From the NCBI GenBank assembly GCA_030550675.1, contig JAUQOW010000023.1:1-32220 (forward strand): a stretch of DNA of 32,220 nt. Reading direction: 5' to 3'. Origin of the DNA: Chloroflexota bacterium. Lineage in GTDB: Bacteria; Chloroflexota; Chloroflexia; Chloroflexales; Roseiflexaceae. Of the stretch, positions 16,589-25,055 are shown in pieces (position 1 is the stretch's first letter; each line of letters opens with the position of its first letter). The position numbers and the translations under genes are program-made. The notes under the pieces were generated by a model. It searched no databases. It saw only the letters and a program-made list of their open reading frames with translations, and was not told where the DNA came from.

Positions 16589-17181
16589 GCAGGCGTCCTG
16601 TGGATGGAATAGACCGTATGCCCGGCGCGTTTCTTGACCTCTTTCAAACGCAACTGATGGCGACGCCCCAGCACAGGGATCAGACGGTTGAGACCGCTGA
16701 CGACTACAAACCAGTATTCACCGCCGGGGCTGAGGTGTTCCAGCGGGTCAAGGATGAACTCGCGCTCAATCGCTTCATCGCCAATTTTTGCCGGAATATT
16801 GGAGACGATCAGATCAAAAGGAAGATCGGGAACGTGCTCGAACCCGACGCTGCCGATCACCTCAACGTTCGGCGTTTGATTGAGCGCAGCATTATGGCGC
16901 GCATAGCGCACCGCCAGCAGATCGCGGTCGACGAGAATAACGCGCGCCTGAGGGAACCAGCTCGCAAGGACGATCCCGATTACGCCGCACCCGCATCCAA
17001 GATCGAGGATGGTCTGCGGCGCTTTTGGCGTAATGGTGCGCAGAAAGAGGTCAGTTCCCTCATCGACCTGATACGACGAAAAGAGCGTATGCGCCACATC
17101 GAACGCAAACGTCCGGCCGCGGCAGGTGTAGGAGATTCGCTTCTTATAATACACATCGACCGGAGTTGCGATCGTCGTCAT
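16585..17181 (-). CDS. Class I SAM-dependent methyltransferase (RsmC-like, MTS domain)
   Basis: 198 residues, one Rossmann methyltransferase domain resembling the C-terminal half of RsmC and similar small MTS-domain enzymes that methylate guanine N2 in 16S rRNA. Motif I is ILDLGCGCGVIGIVLA, and an acidic end of strand 2 is in VILVDRDLLAVRYA. The catalytic-type motif reads SNIPAK rather than the more usual NPPF/NPPY. The start is ATG 17181; a TTG at 17199 is also in frame. It sits between rbfA (26-base gap) and the DHH gene (ATGA overlap), an uncommon place for such a gene, and an rRNA substrate is a guess from that setting. Confidence 0.83.
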   Translation of the reverse strand: MTTIATPVDVYYKKRISYTCRGRTFAFDVAHTLFSSYQVDEGTDLFLRTITPKAPQTILDLGCGCGVIGIVLASWFPQARVILVDRDLLAVRYARHNAALNQTPNVEVIGSVGFEHVPDLPFDLIVSNIPAKIGDEAIEREFILDPLEHLSPGGEYWFVVVSGLNRLIPVLGRRHQLRLKEVKKRAGHTVYSIHRTPA

Positions 17182-17207
17182 TGCGCATCCATTTCGCAAA
17201 TCAGTCG

Positions 17208-17600
17208 CTACTCAGACGTCGTATCGCCTTCAGGCTGAGTTGGCGACGCACTGGCGCGTTCAGCGGCGGCGCGCCGGAGCACTTCATCAATGTGCAGGCT
17301 ATAATCAACCGATGTATCAAGAATGAGCCGCAATTCCGGCACATAGCGCAGGTAATTCAGCTCCTCGGCGAGGCGGCGGCGCAAGAACCCTTTTGCGTGT
17401 TCGAGCGCCGCCATCGTTTCGCGGCGCTCTTCCGGCGTTCCCATCACCGAGATGCGCACCCGTGCAATTTGCAGATCGGCGGTAACTTCCACGCCGACGA
17501 CCGTTGCGAAGCCGACCCGCGGATCCTTCAGTTCATACTGAATGATCTCGCCCAGAATGCGCTGAATCTCGTGTCCGAGTTGTTCGGTGCGCTTGCTCAT
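17208..17600 (-). CDS. rbfA: Ribosome-binding factor A
   Basis: 130 residues, single KH-type domain. RbfA binds the immature 30S subunit near the 5' end of 16S rRNA and is needed for late maturation and cold growth. Recognisable features are the N-terminal [37 protein letters not shown] and the C-terminal [21 protein letters not shown]. The ATG at 17600 overlaps the infB stop (ATGA). The Ala/Ser-rich tail is not conserved in the family. Confidence 0.95.
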   Translation of the reverse strand: MSKRTEQLGHEIQRILGEIIQYELKDPRVGFATVVGVEVTADLQIARVRISVMGTPEERRETMAALEHAKGFLRRRLAEELNYLRYVPELRLILDTSVDYSLHIDEVLRRAAAERASASPTQPEGDTTSE

Positions 17601-19723
17601 ACGGTGCGTTCCACCCGCTCGCGGCGATAGAACTCCATCGTATCGCCAGGCGTAATATCATTGAACCCTTCGACAATCAGACCACACTCATACCCGGCAA
17701 GCACCTCGCGCACGTCGTCCTTGAAGCGCTTGAGGCTGGCGATTTTGCCGTCGTGGATCACCACGCCGTTGCGCAGCACACGCACATTGTACTGGCGCAT
17801 AATTTTGCCTTCGGTCACATACAACCCCGCCACAATCTCACGAGTTGGCAGGCGGAAGATGTTGCGCACCTCGGCGAACCCCTCGGTCACCTCGCGATAC
17901 TCCGGCTCCAGCATGCCGATCATCGCCTTCTTGATGTCGTCGGTCAACTGATAAATGATGTTATAGAACCGGATATCGACGCCGTGCTGCTCCGCCTGTC
18001 GCCGCGCCGCCGGATCGGGGCGGGCATTGAACCCGATGATGATCGCGTGCGACGCGATTGCCAGGTTGACATCGCTTTCGGTAATCGTACCGGTGCCGCG
18101 GTGAATAATCCTGATCTTCACCTCGTCGGTGTTGAGCTGGTTCAGCGCGTGCTCAATAGCGCCGATCGATCCCTGAACATCGGCCTTCAGAATAATGTTC
18201 AGTTCCTTGATCTTCCCCTGCTGGATCGAGCTGAACAGCCCATCAAGGCTGACGCCGCGCGAAGTCGCCATCGCTTCGAGGCGCCGCTTGCGTTGCCGTT
18301 GCAGCGCAATCTCGCGGGCGACCGTCAGGTCGGGCATCACCTGGAGAATATCGCCCGCCTGCGGCACGTCATCAAGCCCCAGAATAACCACCGGCGTCGC
18401 CGGTTCGGCAAAGCGCAGCCGTTTCCCGGCATCATTGAACATAGTGCGGATCGTGCCAGTGGTGCAGCCAACCAGCACATTATCCTCCAGGCGCAGGGTG
18501 CCGTTCTGCACCAGCACCGTCGCCACCGGACCGCGCGTGCGGTCCATTTCGGCTTCGATGATTGTTCCCACGGCGGGCGCATTCGGGTTCGCCTTGTACT
18601 CGTTGAGGTCGGCAACGAGCAGGATCATTTCAAGCAGCCCGTCGATATTTTTCTTCAGTTTGGCGGAAACCTCGACCGACGGCACATCCCCGCCGAACTG
18701 CTCAACAATCACGCCCGCATTGGCGAGTTGCTGACGCACGCGATCCGGGTTGGCATTTGGAGCGTCAATCTTATTGATCGCCACGATCATCGGCACACCC
18801 GCCGCTTTCACGTGCGAGATCGCTTCAAGCGTCTGCGGCATCACGCCATCATCGGCAGCCACCACCAGCACCACAATGTCGGTGACCTGCGCGCCGCGCG
18901 CGCGCATCGCGGTAAACGCCTCGTGACCAGGAGTGTCGAGGAAGGTGATCTTTCGCCCGTGCAGTTCGACCTGATAGGCGCCGATGTGCTGGGTAATGCC
19001 GCCCGCCTCGCTCTCCGCCACGCGGGTCGAACGGATGGCGTCGAGCAGTTTCGTCTTGCCGTGGTCGACGTGCCCCATAATGGTCACGACCGGCGGACGC
19101 GGCTTCAGGTCCTTCGGGTCCTGCGCGGCGAGCACATCGCGAATATTCTCGACGACCCCTTCCAACTGCGGCGGCACGTACTCGACCGTCTCGATGCCGA
19201 AATCCGCCGCGATCACCGCTGCGGTTTCATAGTCGATCTGCTGATTGATATTGGCGACAACGCCCGCCTTCAGCAACGCCTTCAAAATCTCGGCGGCGCT
19301 CACGCCCGTCGCTTCCGAAAACTCGCGCACCGTCATAGTCATCGGCAGCGCGATTGGACCCTTGGGCCGCACCGGAGCGCGCAAGGTCGTTGTGGTCGGG
19401 CGCGTCATAGCGCTCGAAGGACGCGCCGCCGCCGCGCTCGCGCTGCGTCCGCCGCGATTATTACGCCCGCCTTCGTTCTCGACCAGACTCTCGTCGCGCC
19501 GCCGTCCATCGCCGCCGCGCCCGCCGCCGCGCCCGCCGCCAGCGCCGCGCCCGCCAGGACTGCCCGGACCGCGCCCGCCAGGACTGCCCGGACCACGCCC
19601 GCCGCCAGGACTGCCCGGACCGCGCCCGCCAGGACTGCCCGGACTGCGCCCGCCGCCAGCCAACTGGATATGATAGTGCGCATCAACAGCGCTCTGACGC
19701 CCTGAGACTCTCATACTATTCAT
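17597..19723 (-). CDS. infB: Translation initiation factor IF-2
   Basis: 708 residues. GTPase that places initiator fMet-tRNA on the 30S subunit and promotes subunit joining. After a glycine-rich N-terminal region (residues ~24-75) comes the IF2N-type helix bundle ([20 protein letters not shown]). The G domain follows: GHVDHGKT (217-224), [23 protein letters not shown] and SAK. The C-terminal half has the beta-barrel and tRNA-binding domains, ending near [18 protein letters not shown]. The start at ATG 19723 follows GAGGAGGAA. The N-domain is short and unusual, with four PGSPGG repeats and an RG-rich run. The gap to ylxR upstream is 94 bases and holds no ylxQ. Confidence 0.97.
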   Translation of the reverse strand: MNSMRVSGRQSAVDAHYHIQLAGGGRSPGSPGGRGPGSPGGGRGPGSPGGRGPGSPGGRGAGGGRGGGRGGDGRRRDESLVENEGGRNNRGGRSASAAAARPSSAMTRPTTTTLRAPVRPKGPIALPMTMTVREFSEATGVSAAEILKALLKAGVVANINQQIDYETAAVIAADFGIETVEYVPPQLEGVVENIRDVLAAQDPKDLKPRPPVVTIMGHVDHGKTKLLDAIRSTRVAESEAGGITQHIGAYQVELHGRKITFLDTPGHEAFTAMRARGAQVTDIVVLVVAADDGVMPQTLEAISHVKAAGVPMIVAINKIDAPNANPDRVRQQLANAGVIVEQFGGDVPSVEVSAKLKKNIDGLLEMILLVADLNEYKANPNAPAVGTIIEAEMDRTRGPVATVLVQNGTLRLEDNVLVGCTTGTIRTMFNDAGKRLRFAEPATPVVILGLDDVPQAGDILQVMPDLTVAREIALQRQRKRRLEAMATSRGVSLDGLFSSIQQGKIKELNIILKADVQGSIGAIEHALNQLNTDEVKIRIIHRGTGTITESDVNLAIASHAIIIGFNARPDPAARRQAEQHGVDIRFYNIIYQLTDDIKKAMIGMLEPEYREVTEGFAEVRNIFRLPTREIVAGLYVTEGKIMRQYNVRVLRNGVVIHDGKIASLKRFKDDVREVLAGYECGLIVEGFNDITPGDTMEFYRRERVERTV
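19544..19642 (-). repeat. In-frame 24-27-bp repeats encoding PGSPGG units in infB
   Basis: Residues 28-60 of IF-2 contain PGSPGG four times (28-33, 36-41, 45-50, 53-58), each followed by RG or GRG. The DNA units are near-identical, so the tract can expand or shrink in frame by replication slippage. Confidence 0.8.
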
Positions 19724-19817
19724 TGTCGTTCCTCCTCACTACAGGCCAGGTCCGCGGTTGGTGCGCGCTATCGTGCCAGTCCAGCCTCGCTCTGACACCG
19801 GCGGAGGAAGCTGACGA

Positions 19818-20159
19818 CTACTCTGCAACCGTCAACGGCGGCAGCGTGTGCGCATATGCTTCCAAAGCCGCAGAGTCTTCTGGATGCAACGCACTGATCC
19901 GCAGTGCGCGCTCCAGCGCATGACGACGGATAGCCTGTTCCCAGCAGACCGGGTCGTGACACAGATACGCGCCACGCCCATTGCGTTTCCCCGTTGGATC
20001 GATCTGCACCCGCCCTTCAGCGTCGCGCACCAGGCGAATCAACGCACGTTTGGCATCAGTACGACGACACGCAATGCATGTGCGTTGCGGCACATGCTTC
20101 GGGCGCGGTCCTTTTTGCTTTTTCCGGGTCGTCTGCGTCACGGCGGTTACTCCGTGCAT
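19818..20159 (-). CDS. ylxR: YlxR (DUF448) RNA-binding / regulator protein
   Basis: 113 residues of the YlxR family, encoded between nusA and infB in many bacteria. Conserved parts are VPQRTCIACRRTDAKRALIR, RNGRGAYLCHDPVCW and a basic helix toward the C-terminus. The family is reported to bind RNA or nucleoid and to affect RNase P or expression of many genes; its role in this phylum is not known. A Lys/Arg-rich N-terminal extension (TTRKKQKGPRPK) precedes the domain. The ATG at 20159 is 2 bases after the nusA stop. Confidence 0.9.
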   Translation of the reverse strand: MHGVTAVTQTTRKKQKGPRPKHVPQRTCIACRRTDAKRALIRLVRDAEGRVQIDPTGKRNGRGAYLCHDPVCWEQAIRRHALERALRISALHPEDSAALEAYAHTLPPLTVAE

Positions 20160-20161
20160 CG

Positions 20162-21487
20162 CTACTCTTCGCCTTCGACCTCATCTTCTTCGTCGCCGAT
20201 GAGGATATACGACGCCACAAGCCGATCACCGCGATAGATGTACAGCTTTTGCGGCGTGGCGCGCAGTTGCACGGTTTCACCGACCAGGTCATCGCCAAGC
20301 GGACCGTAGCGATGCTTCCGATACACGATGGTGCCATCGGCATACACCTTGCGCGTTTCAACCTTGGCGGTCGCCAGCGCCGCTTCGGTCGCCAGCGCCT
20401 CCGCTTCTGCAGCATCGCGCGCTTCCGCCGCAGCGCGCTCCTCGTCGAGCAACGCCGACGCGCTCTTGATATCAATGCGCCAGCCCGTCAGCTTTGCCGC
20501 CAGGCGCACATTCTGCCCTTCCTTGCCGATCGCCAGTGACAGTTGCTTATCCGGCACGATAACCGTTGCCGCGTGTTCATCTTCCCGCAACTGCACCTCG
20601 ACCACCTGCGCTGGCGAAAGCGCATTGGCGATGAACTCCTTCGGGTTGGACGACCACTGGACGACATCGATCTTCTCGCCGTTCAGTTCGTTGACAATGT
20701 TCTGGATGCGAATGCCGCGCATCCCGACGCACGAACCGACCGGATCGATGCCTTCCTGCCGCGCCGCGACCGCCACTTTCGTGCGCACGCCCGGCTCGCG
20801 CGCGATGGACTTGATTTCGACCGTGCCATTATAAATCTCCGGCACCTCCATCTCGAAGAGGCGCGTGATCAGATTTTTATGCGCGCGCGACGCGATCAGC
20901 TTCGGACCGCGATCCTCACGGCGAATCTCCATCAGGTAAACCTTCAGGCGCTGACCGTGGTAGTAGCGATCAGTTTCGACCTGTTCCTTCGGCGGCAGAA
21001 TGGCTTCGGCTTTCCCCATTTCGAGAATGACGTTGCCCTTCGCTATCCGCTGCACCGTCGCCGTCACTAACTCGCCCTCACGGTCCATGTACTCGCCGTA
21101 AATGTGCTCGCGCTCGACTTCCTTGATCCCCTGCAGGATGACCTGTTTCGCCGTTTGCGCCGCGATCCGACCAAAATCTTTGGGCGTGGTCTCGACCACG
21201 ACCGACTCGCCCAGCTCGACATCGGGCTTGATCTTGCGGGCGCTCTCCAGATCAATCTCAAAGCGTTCGTCGAAGACATCGTCGACGACCTGTTTTTCGG
21301 CATAGACCCGCGCCGTGCCGGTGAGCGGGTCCAGTTTAACCGAAATCTCCATGGGCGGCGGGTTGGGTCCAAGCGTCCGGCGATAGGCTGTCGCCAGCGC
21401 TTTCTCCATCACTTCGATAATGGCCTCCTTGGGGATGCCGCGTTCAGATGCAATCTGAGAGATTGCCGCATAGAAATCGCTTTTCAT
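20162..21487 (-). CDS. nusA: Transcription termination/antitermination factor NusA
   Basis: 441 residues. NusA binds RNA polymerase at the RNA exit channel and promotes pausing, termination and antitermination. The N-terminal polymerase-binding domain is recognisable (IPKEAIIEVMEKALATAYRR). The S1 domain follows (GELVTATVQRIAKGNVILEM), then KH1 and KH2 (PVGSCVGMRGIRIQNIV and LSLAIGKEGQNVRLAAKLTG). After KH2 comes an Ala/Glu-rich helix and a roughly 60-residue basic-to-acidic tail that is not the acidic repeat pair of E. coli. The start at ATG 21487 has GAGG upstream. It is the first gene of the operon; rimP, usually in front, is absent here. A leader hairpin precedes it. Confidence 0.96.
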   Translation of the reverse strand: MKSDFYAAISQIASERGIPKEAIIEVMEKALATAYRRTLGPNPPPMEISVKLDPLTGTARVYAEKQVVDDVFDERFEIDLESARKIKPDVELGESVVVETTPKDFGRIAAQTAKQVILQGIKEVEREHIYGEYMDREGELVTATVQRIAKGNVILEMGKAEAILPPKEQVETDRYYHGQRLKVYLMEIRREDRGPKLIASRAHKNLITRLFEMEVPEIYNGTVEIKSIAREPGVRTKVAVAARQEGIDPVGSCVGMRGIRIQNIVNELNGEKIDVVQWSSNPKEFIANALSPAQVVEVQLREDEHAATVIVPDKQLSLAIGKEGQNVRLAAKLTGWRIDIKSASALLDEERAAAEARDAAEAEALATEAALATAKVETRKVYADGTIVYRKHRYGPLGDDLVGETVQLRATPQKLYIYRGDRLVASYILIGDEEDEVEGEE

Positions 21488-21549
21488 TGTATCCTCAGCG
21501 TCGTGCTTGCGCAGCCGCTCAACCGCCCGATGATGATGCTAACAATAAG

Positions 21550-21572
21550 AAAAGTGGGGAGCGCCCACTTTT
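21550..21572 (-). terminator. Terminator-like hairpin in the nusA leader (possible attenuator)
   Basis: A 9-bp stem AAAAGTGGG (21550-21558) / CCCACTTTT (21564-21572) with a 5-base loop, followed on the minus strand by the T-rich CTTATTG. It lies between the predicted nusA promoter and the nusA start codon, at about +21 to +43 of the transcript. Confidence 0.6.
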
Positions 21573-21599
21573 CCACGCAACCGCGAACTCGTGGCTTAT

Positions 21600-21628
21600 A
21601 GTATACCATTTCCGCAGCACAGGCGCAA
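21600..21628 (-). promoter_or_regulatory. Predicted promoter of the nusA operon
   Basis: On the minus strand TTGCGC (21623-21628) and TATACT (21600-21605) are 17 bases apart, with TGG before the -10. The predicted start near 21593 gives a leader of about 105 bases before nusA. It could drive the whole operon down to the R-M genes. Confidence 0.6.
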
Positions 21629-21773
21629 ATCTTTGCGCTCCACGCGTCTCCCTGGAGAGACACAAAATCGCCGACCCGACACGACCTTCTTCCCGTTATC
21701 GACCCCTGACCCGACTCTGGCACGGCGTCCGAACGGTATCCCTGTAGAGGTCGTGGCGGACGGGAGGCGTGGC

Positions 21774-23291
21774 ATGCTGGCGAAAGTTTATAGCAGCGCC
21801 GTGATCGGTCTCGAAGGCGTGCTGGTCGAGGTCGAAGTCGATATTGCACAGGGATTGCCGGGTTTTACCATCGTCGGACTGGGGGACACCGCAGTGCAGG
21901 AGAGTCGGGAGCGGGTGCGCGCCGCTGTCCGCAACTGCGGCGGATCGTTTCCCATGAAACGGATCACGGTCAACCTGGCGCCAGCCGACCTGCGGAAGGC
22001 TGGTCCGGCGTATGATCTTCCTATCGCCATCGGTCTGTTGCTGGCGTCGGAGCAGATCCAGGGCGATGTCCATGATGCGGTATTCATCGGCGAGTTAGGA
22101 CTCGACGGCGCCGTGCGCCATATCGACGGCGTGCTGCCGATGGTCGCTGTCGCGCGCGAACAGGGCATCCGGCGCGTTTTCGTGCCCCAGGAAGACGCCG
22201 CCGAAGCGGCGCTGGTCACCGGGATCACGATTATTCCGGTGCAGCGCCTCGATGATCTGACGGCGCACCTGAGCGGTACGAAAACGCTGCCTGAGTGCCT
22301 GAGCGCCCCCATCAACGCTGCGCCGCCTCCCGTTTATCCGGTGGACTTCAGTGTGGTGCGCGGGCAGGAGCACGTCAAACGCGCGCTGGAGATCGCCGCT
22401 GCTGGCGGACACCATGTGCTGATGACCGGCAGCCCCGGATCCGGGAAGACGCTCATGGCGCGCGCGCTGATCTCCATCCTGCCGCCGCTGACGATGAGCG
22501 AGGCGATTGAGGTGACGAAAATCTACAGCGTCGCCGGGCAGTTGCCGAAGGATACGCCGCTCATCCGTCAACGCCCCTTCTGCGCGCCGCATCACACGAC
22601 CTCGCTGGCAGGGCTGGTCGGCGGCGGCGGGGTACGGGTCAAGCCCGGCATGATCTCGCTGGCGCACCGCGGCATTCTGTTCCTCGATGAACTGCCAGAG
22701 TTTGGCAGCAAACTCGACGTGTTGCGCCAGCCGCTCGAAGATCGGGTGGTGACCCTGAGCCGGGCAGTCGGGAGCATCACCTATCCGGCATCGTTCATGC
22801 TGATTGCAGCCCAGAATCCCTGCGTCTGCGGCTGGCACGGCGATCCTGAGCGCCAGTGCACCTGCACGGCGGCGGCGGTCGCGCGCTACCAGCGGCGCGT
22901 CAGCGGACCCGTGCTCGACCGGTTCGACATATTTGTGTACGCGCCGCGCGTCCCCTTCGACAAATTGAACACTCTGAGCCCCGGAGAAGAGTCGGCTGTG
23001 ATCCGTGAACGGGTGATTGCCGCGCGCCAGATCCAGGAGCGTCGGTTTCGGGGAACACGGCTGCTCACCAACAGCGACATGGGACCGGCGGAGATCCATC
23101 AGCACTGCCAGCTTGACAGCAATGGTCAACTGATTATGTACAACGCTATGCGCCAGCACGATCTCTCGGCGCGCGGGTATCACCGGATTCTGAAACTGGC
23201 GCGCACTATCGCCGATCTTGCCGGTTCTGAGCGAATTACGGCGCAGCATCTGGGGGAAGCGTTGCAGTACCGTTTGCAGCCGGTGGAATAG
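21774..23291 (+). CDS. YifB/ComM-family Mg-chelatase-like AAA+ ATPase
   Basis: 505 residues: an N-terminal Lon-protease-like domain (residues 1-~170, GLPGFTIVGLGDTAVQESRERVRAA), then a Mg-chelatase-type AAA+ domain. The Walker A is TGSPGSGKTLMARAL, Walker B GILFLDELPEF, and a Cys cluster appears in NPCVCGWHGDPERQCTCT. The C-terminal helical domain ends the protein. In Vibrio and Haemophilus, ComM is a branch-migration helicase used in natural transformation; the role in Chloroflexota is untested. The start at ATG 21774 follows GGGAGG and begins exactly at the family N-terminus; the frame is open further upstream without conserved sequence. It is divergent from nusA. Confidence 0.92.
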   Translation: MLAKVYSSAVIGLEGVLVEVEVDIAQGLPGFTIVGLGDTAVQESRERVRAAVRNCGGSFPMKRITVNLAPADLRKAGPAYDLPIAIGLLLASEQIQGDVHDAVFIGELGLDGAVRHIDGVLPMVAVAREQGIRRVFVPQEDAAEAALVTGITIIPVQRLDDLTAHLSGTKTLPECLSAPINAAPPPVYPVDFSVVRGQEHVKRALEIAAAGGHHVLMTGSPGSGKTLMARALISILPPLTMSEAIEVTKIYSVAGQLPKDTPLIRQRPFCAPHHTTSLAGLVGGGGVRVKPGMISLAHRGILFLDELPEFGSKLDVLRQPLEDRVVTLSRAVGSITYPASFMLIAAQNPCVCGWHGDPERQCTCTAAAVARYQRRVSGPVLDRFDIFVYAPRVPFDKLNTLSPGEESAVIRERVIAARQIQERRFRGTRLLTNSDMGPAEIHQHCQLDSNGQLIMYNAMRQHDLSARGYHRILKLARTIADLAGSERITAQHLGEALQYRLQPVE

Positions 23292-23455
23292 GGCGCCTCC
23301 CGCAACAATGATGCCGGGGCGCAAAGGCGCAGAGCGTTGCCCCACTTCAATGGCGCCAACCGGTCTGGCACATCCCGGCATCGTCTTGCGCGCGTCGATG
23401 TAGAACCGCGCCCCTGAACACCGCTTCCTTTCCAGCCAGACGGCGGTTAGCCGGT

Positions 23456-24151
23456 CTATGCGGTCGCTGCTGCGAGAATAAGAAAAGTCGCCACAAACCA
23501 GTGGATGAGGAAGGGCCAGATGAATGATCGGGTGCGCCAGGCGACCCATCCAAACCCGAAGCCGCCGATGATGGTGAAGAACGTCTCCAGTTCCGGCTTG
23601 CCGATGTGCGCCATCACAAATGGCACAGACTGGAGCCACAACGCTTCAGGACCGAATCGCCGCGCATAGCCGAAGAGAATCCAGCCGCGAAACAGAAACT
23701 CCCAACCAATCAGGTCGAGAAACGTCGTCCAGGGCAACCCCGCCGTCAAACCCCGGTAGTAGGCGTTGAGCGCCGGATCATGCCGCCCGAAGACGTACAG
23801 GATTGGCGCCATGATTGCTGCGCCCAGGATGGTCAGAACCACGCCTGCTTTCCAGTCGCCGAGGGCAAAACCATAATTGCGCGGATGTTCGCGAAAGAAG
23901 ATGATGATGACCAGCAGTGGAATAAGCAGGTAGAGGATGACGCGATCCCAGTACTTGTAGGGTGTGATGCTCCGATAATCGTCGAAAACGAGAAGGATCA
24001 GGCTGATCACAGTGATTGCAACAACTTTCCAATCGAAGGCGGGTCGTTCGCCAATCAGCCATTCAACTGGAGAAGTCCGTCGCATCGACGCTCGTTGTGC
24101 CATGGGCGACTGTTGAGGTTCGTCGCTCACGCGACGCCGCCTTTGTGTCAT
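23456..24151 (-). CDS. CPBP-family membrane protein (putative intramembrane metalloprotease)
   Basis: 231 residues with about seven hydrophobic segments. The CPBP (Abi/Rce1-like) motifs are visible: motif 1 as WEFLFRGWILFGYARRFG, motif 2 as FVMAHIGKPELETFF with its His, and motif 3 as FLIHWFVATF with a second His. In motif 1 the usual EExxxR pair is W-E, so only one Glu remains. Family members cleave prenylated or other substrates, or act in immunity and maturation of peptides; no substrate gene is seen nearby. The start at ATG 24151 has GGAG ten bases upstream. An in-frame open stretch up to 24454 is not part of the gene. Confidence 0.83.
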   Translation of the reverse strand: MTQRRRRVSDEPQQSPMAQRASMRRTSPVEWLIGERPAFDWKVVAITVISLILLVFDDYRSITPYKYWDRVILYLLIPLLVIIIFFREHPRNYGFALGDWKAGVVLTILGAAIMAPILYVFGRHDPALNAYYRGLTAGLPWTTFLDLIGWEFLFRGWILFGYARRFGPEALWLQSVPFVMAHIGKPELETFFTIIGGFGFGWVAWRTRSFIWPFLIHWFVATFLILAAATA

Positions 24152-24239
24152 ATGGTCACGTCTCCGGGTCCTGCGAGCGGTCATTGTCTGTGCGGGCGCA
24201 GGGAAGCGTCGGCGTCGTTCGGCGACCGGTTTGCGAGGC

Positions 24240-24476
24240 TGCACCGGGTGCAGGCATGATTTGTCAGAAAACGACGCTCCGGCTGCCAGCGATTGAAATC
24301 GCTCCTGGCGGGCCTGCGGCCGACCGTCCGCCTGCGCGGACGGGAACGGCGGCGTCCACGCAGGTGGACGCCCGGCGGAACGCCTGCCCGGCGCGACTTC
24401 AGTCGCCAGCCAGGGTGCATCGCCTCGGAAACGTGCATGCTTGCCGCCTGACAATTCATGCCTGCACCCGGCTGCA
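24240..24476. mobile_element. MITE-like element with terminal inverted repeats and internal hairpins
   Basis: A 237-bp non-coding element. The left end (24243-24266) and right end (24449-24471) are inverted copies with one mismatch over 23 bases, and match outward a little further with a 1-base gap. Inside are four hairpins in a row: AGCGAT/ATCGCT (24288-24303), CCGTCCGC/GCGGACGG (24324-24343), GGCGTCCAC/GTGGACGCC (24351-24372) and GCGAC/GTCGC (24393-24406). No coding capacity or clear target duplication is seen. It sits about 90 bases upstream of the CPBP gene start. Confidence 0.6.
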
Positions 24477-24531
24477 CCCCTGGCGGTTGTCGGTCTTTGG
24501 GAACATTATAAACATACCTCCAGGCAGCCCT

Positions 24532-25007
24532 GCGCTGCCGCGCCGCGTGTTCTGTGAGCTGCGGGCTAAAGCCCTCGCTCAATACGTCGAAGCCCCTGCG
24601 GGGCTGGCACGATCTCAGCCAGGGCTTATACGGATTAGGCAATGAACCGGCATATCCGCGCTGCCGCGCCGCGTGTTCTGTGAGCTGCGGGCTAAAGCCC
24701 TCGCTCAATACGTCGAAGCCCCTGCGGGGCTGGCACGATCTCAGCCAGGGCTTATGCGGATTAGGCAATGAACCGGCATATCCGCGCCGCCAGGTCGTGC
24801 GTTCTGTGAGCTGCGGGCTAACGCCCTCGCTCAGTCCATCGAAGCTCCTGCGGGGCTTTCGGGATCTCAGCCAGGGCTTATGCGGATTAGGCAATGAACC
24901 GGCATATCCGCGCCGCCAGGTCGTGCGTTCTGTGAGCTGCGGGCTAACGCCCTCGCTCAGTCCATCGAAGCCCCTGCGGGGCTTTCGGGATCTCAGCCAG
25001 GGCTTAT
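24532..25007 (+). repeat. 126-bp tandem repeat, 3.8 copies, in a gene-free stretch
   Basis: Units start at 24532, 24658, 24784 and 24910; the last lacks the end. Each holds a hairpin in GGGCTAAAGCCC (GGGCTAACGCCC in units 3-4), a second hairpin AGCCCCTGCGGGGCT, and the spacer CAATGAACCGGCATATCC. Units 1-2 and units 3-4 are closest to each other, which suggests two doubling steps. Because 126 is a multiple of 3, long open frames run through it on both strands, but they show only the repeat and no codon bias or family match. A single inverted copy lies at 27990-28092. The whole stretch 24152-25218 is without genes. Confidence 0.85.
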
Positions 25008-25020
25008 GACCATGAGCCGC

Positions 25021-25055
25021 CGCCCGTGCCCTGAGCCTGCCGAAGGGCGCGGGCG
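25021..25055 (+). repeat. Constant-loop hairpin repeat, copy 3
   Basis: A 12-bp stem CGCCCGTGCCCT/AGGGCGCGGGCG (one G-T pair) around the loop GAGCCTGCCGA, which differs by one base from the loop of copy 1. It forms an adjacent inverted pair with copy 4, in the same order as copies 1 and 2 at 5911-6022. Confidence 0.8.

Noticed and set aside
17753-19705. A 650-codon plus-strand open frame opposite infB
   Set aside because: High-G+C shadow of infB, His/Arg-rich with no recognisable domain; infB is certain on the other strand.
23292-23455. Possible gene remnant or terminator between comM-like and CPBP genes
   Set aside because: Only a distant inverted repeat (GATGCCGGG at 23310-23318, CCCGGCATC at 23374-23382) is seen; the 55-base loop makes a terminator unlikely and no protein similarity is recognisable.
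22095-23639. A 514-codon minus-strand open frame opposite the comM-like gene
   Set aside because: Shadow frame; the plus-strand protein has clear Walker motifs and a good ribosome site.
24532-25007. CRISPR array
   Set aside because: There are no unique spacers between short repeats; the whole 126-bp unit is repeated, and no cas gene is near.
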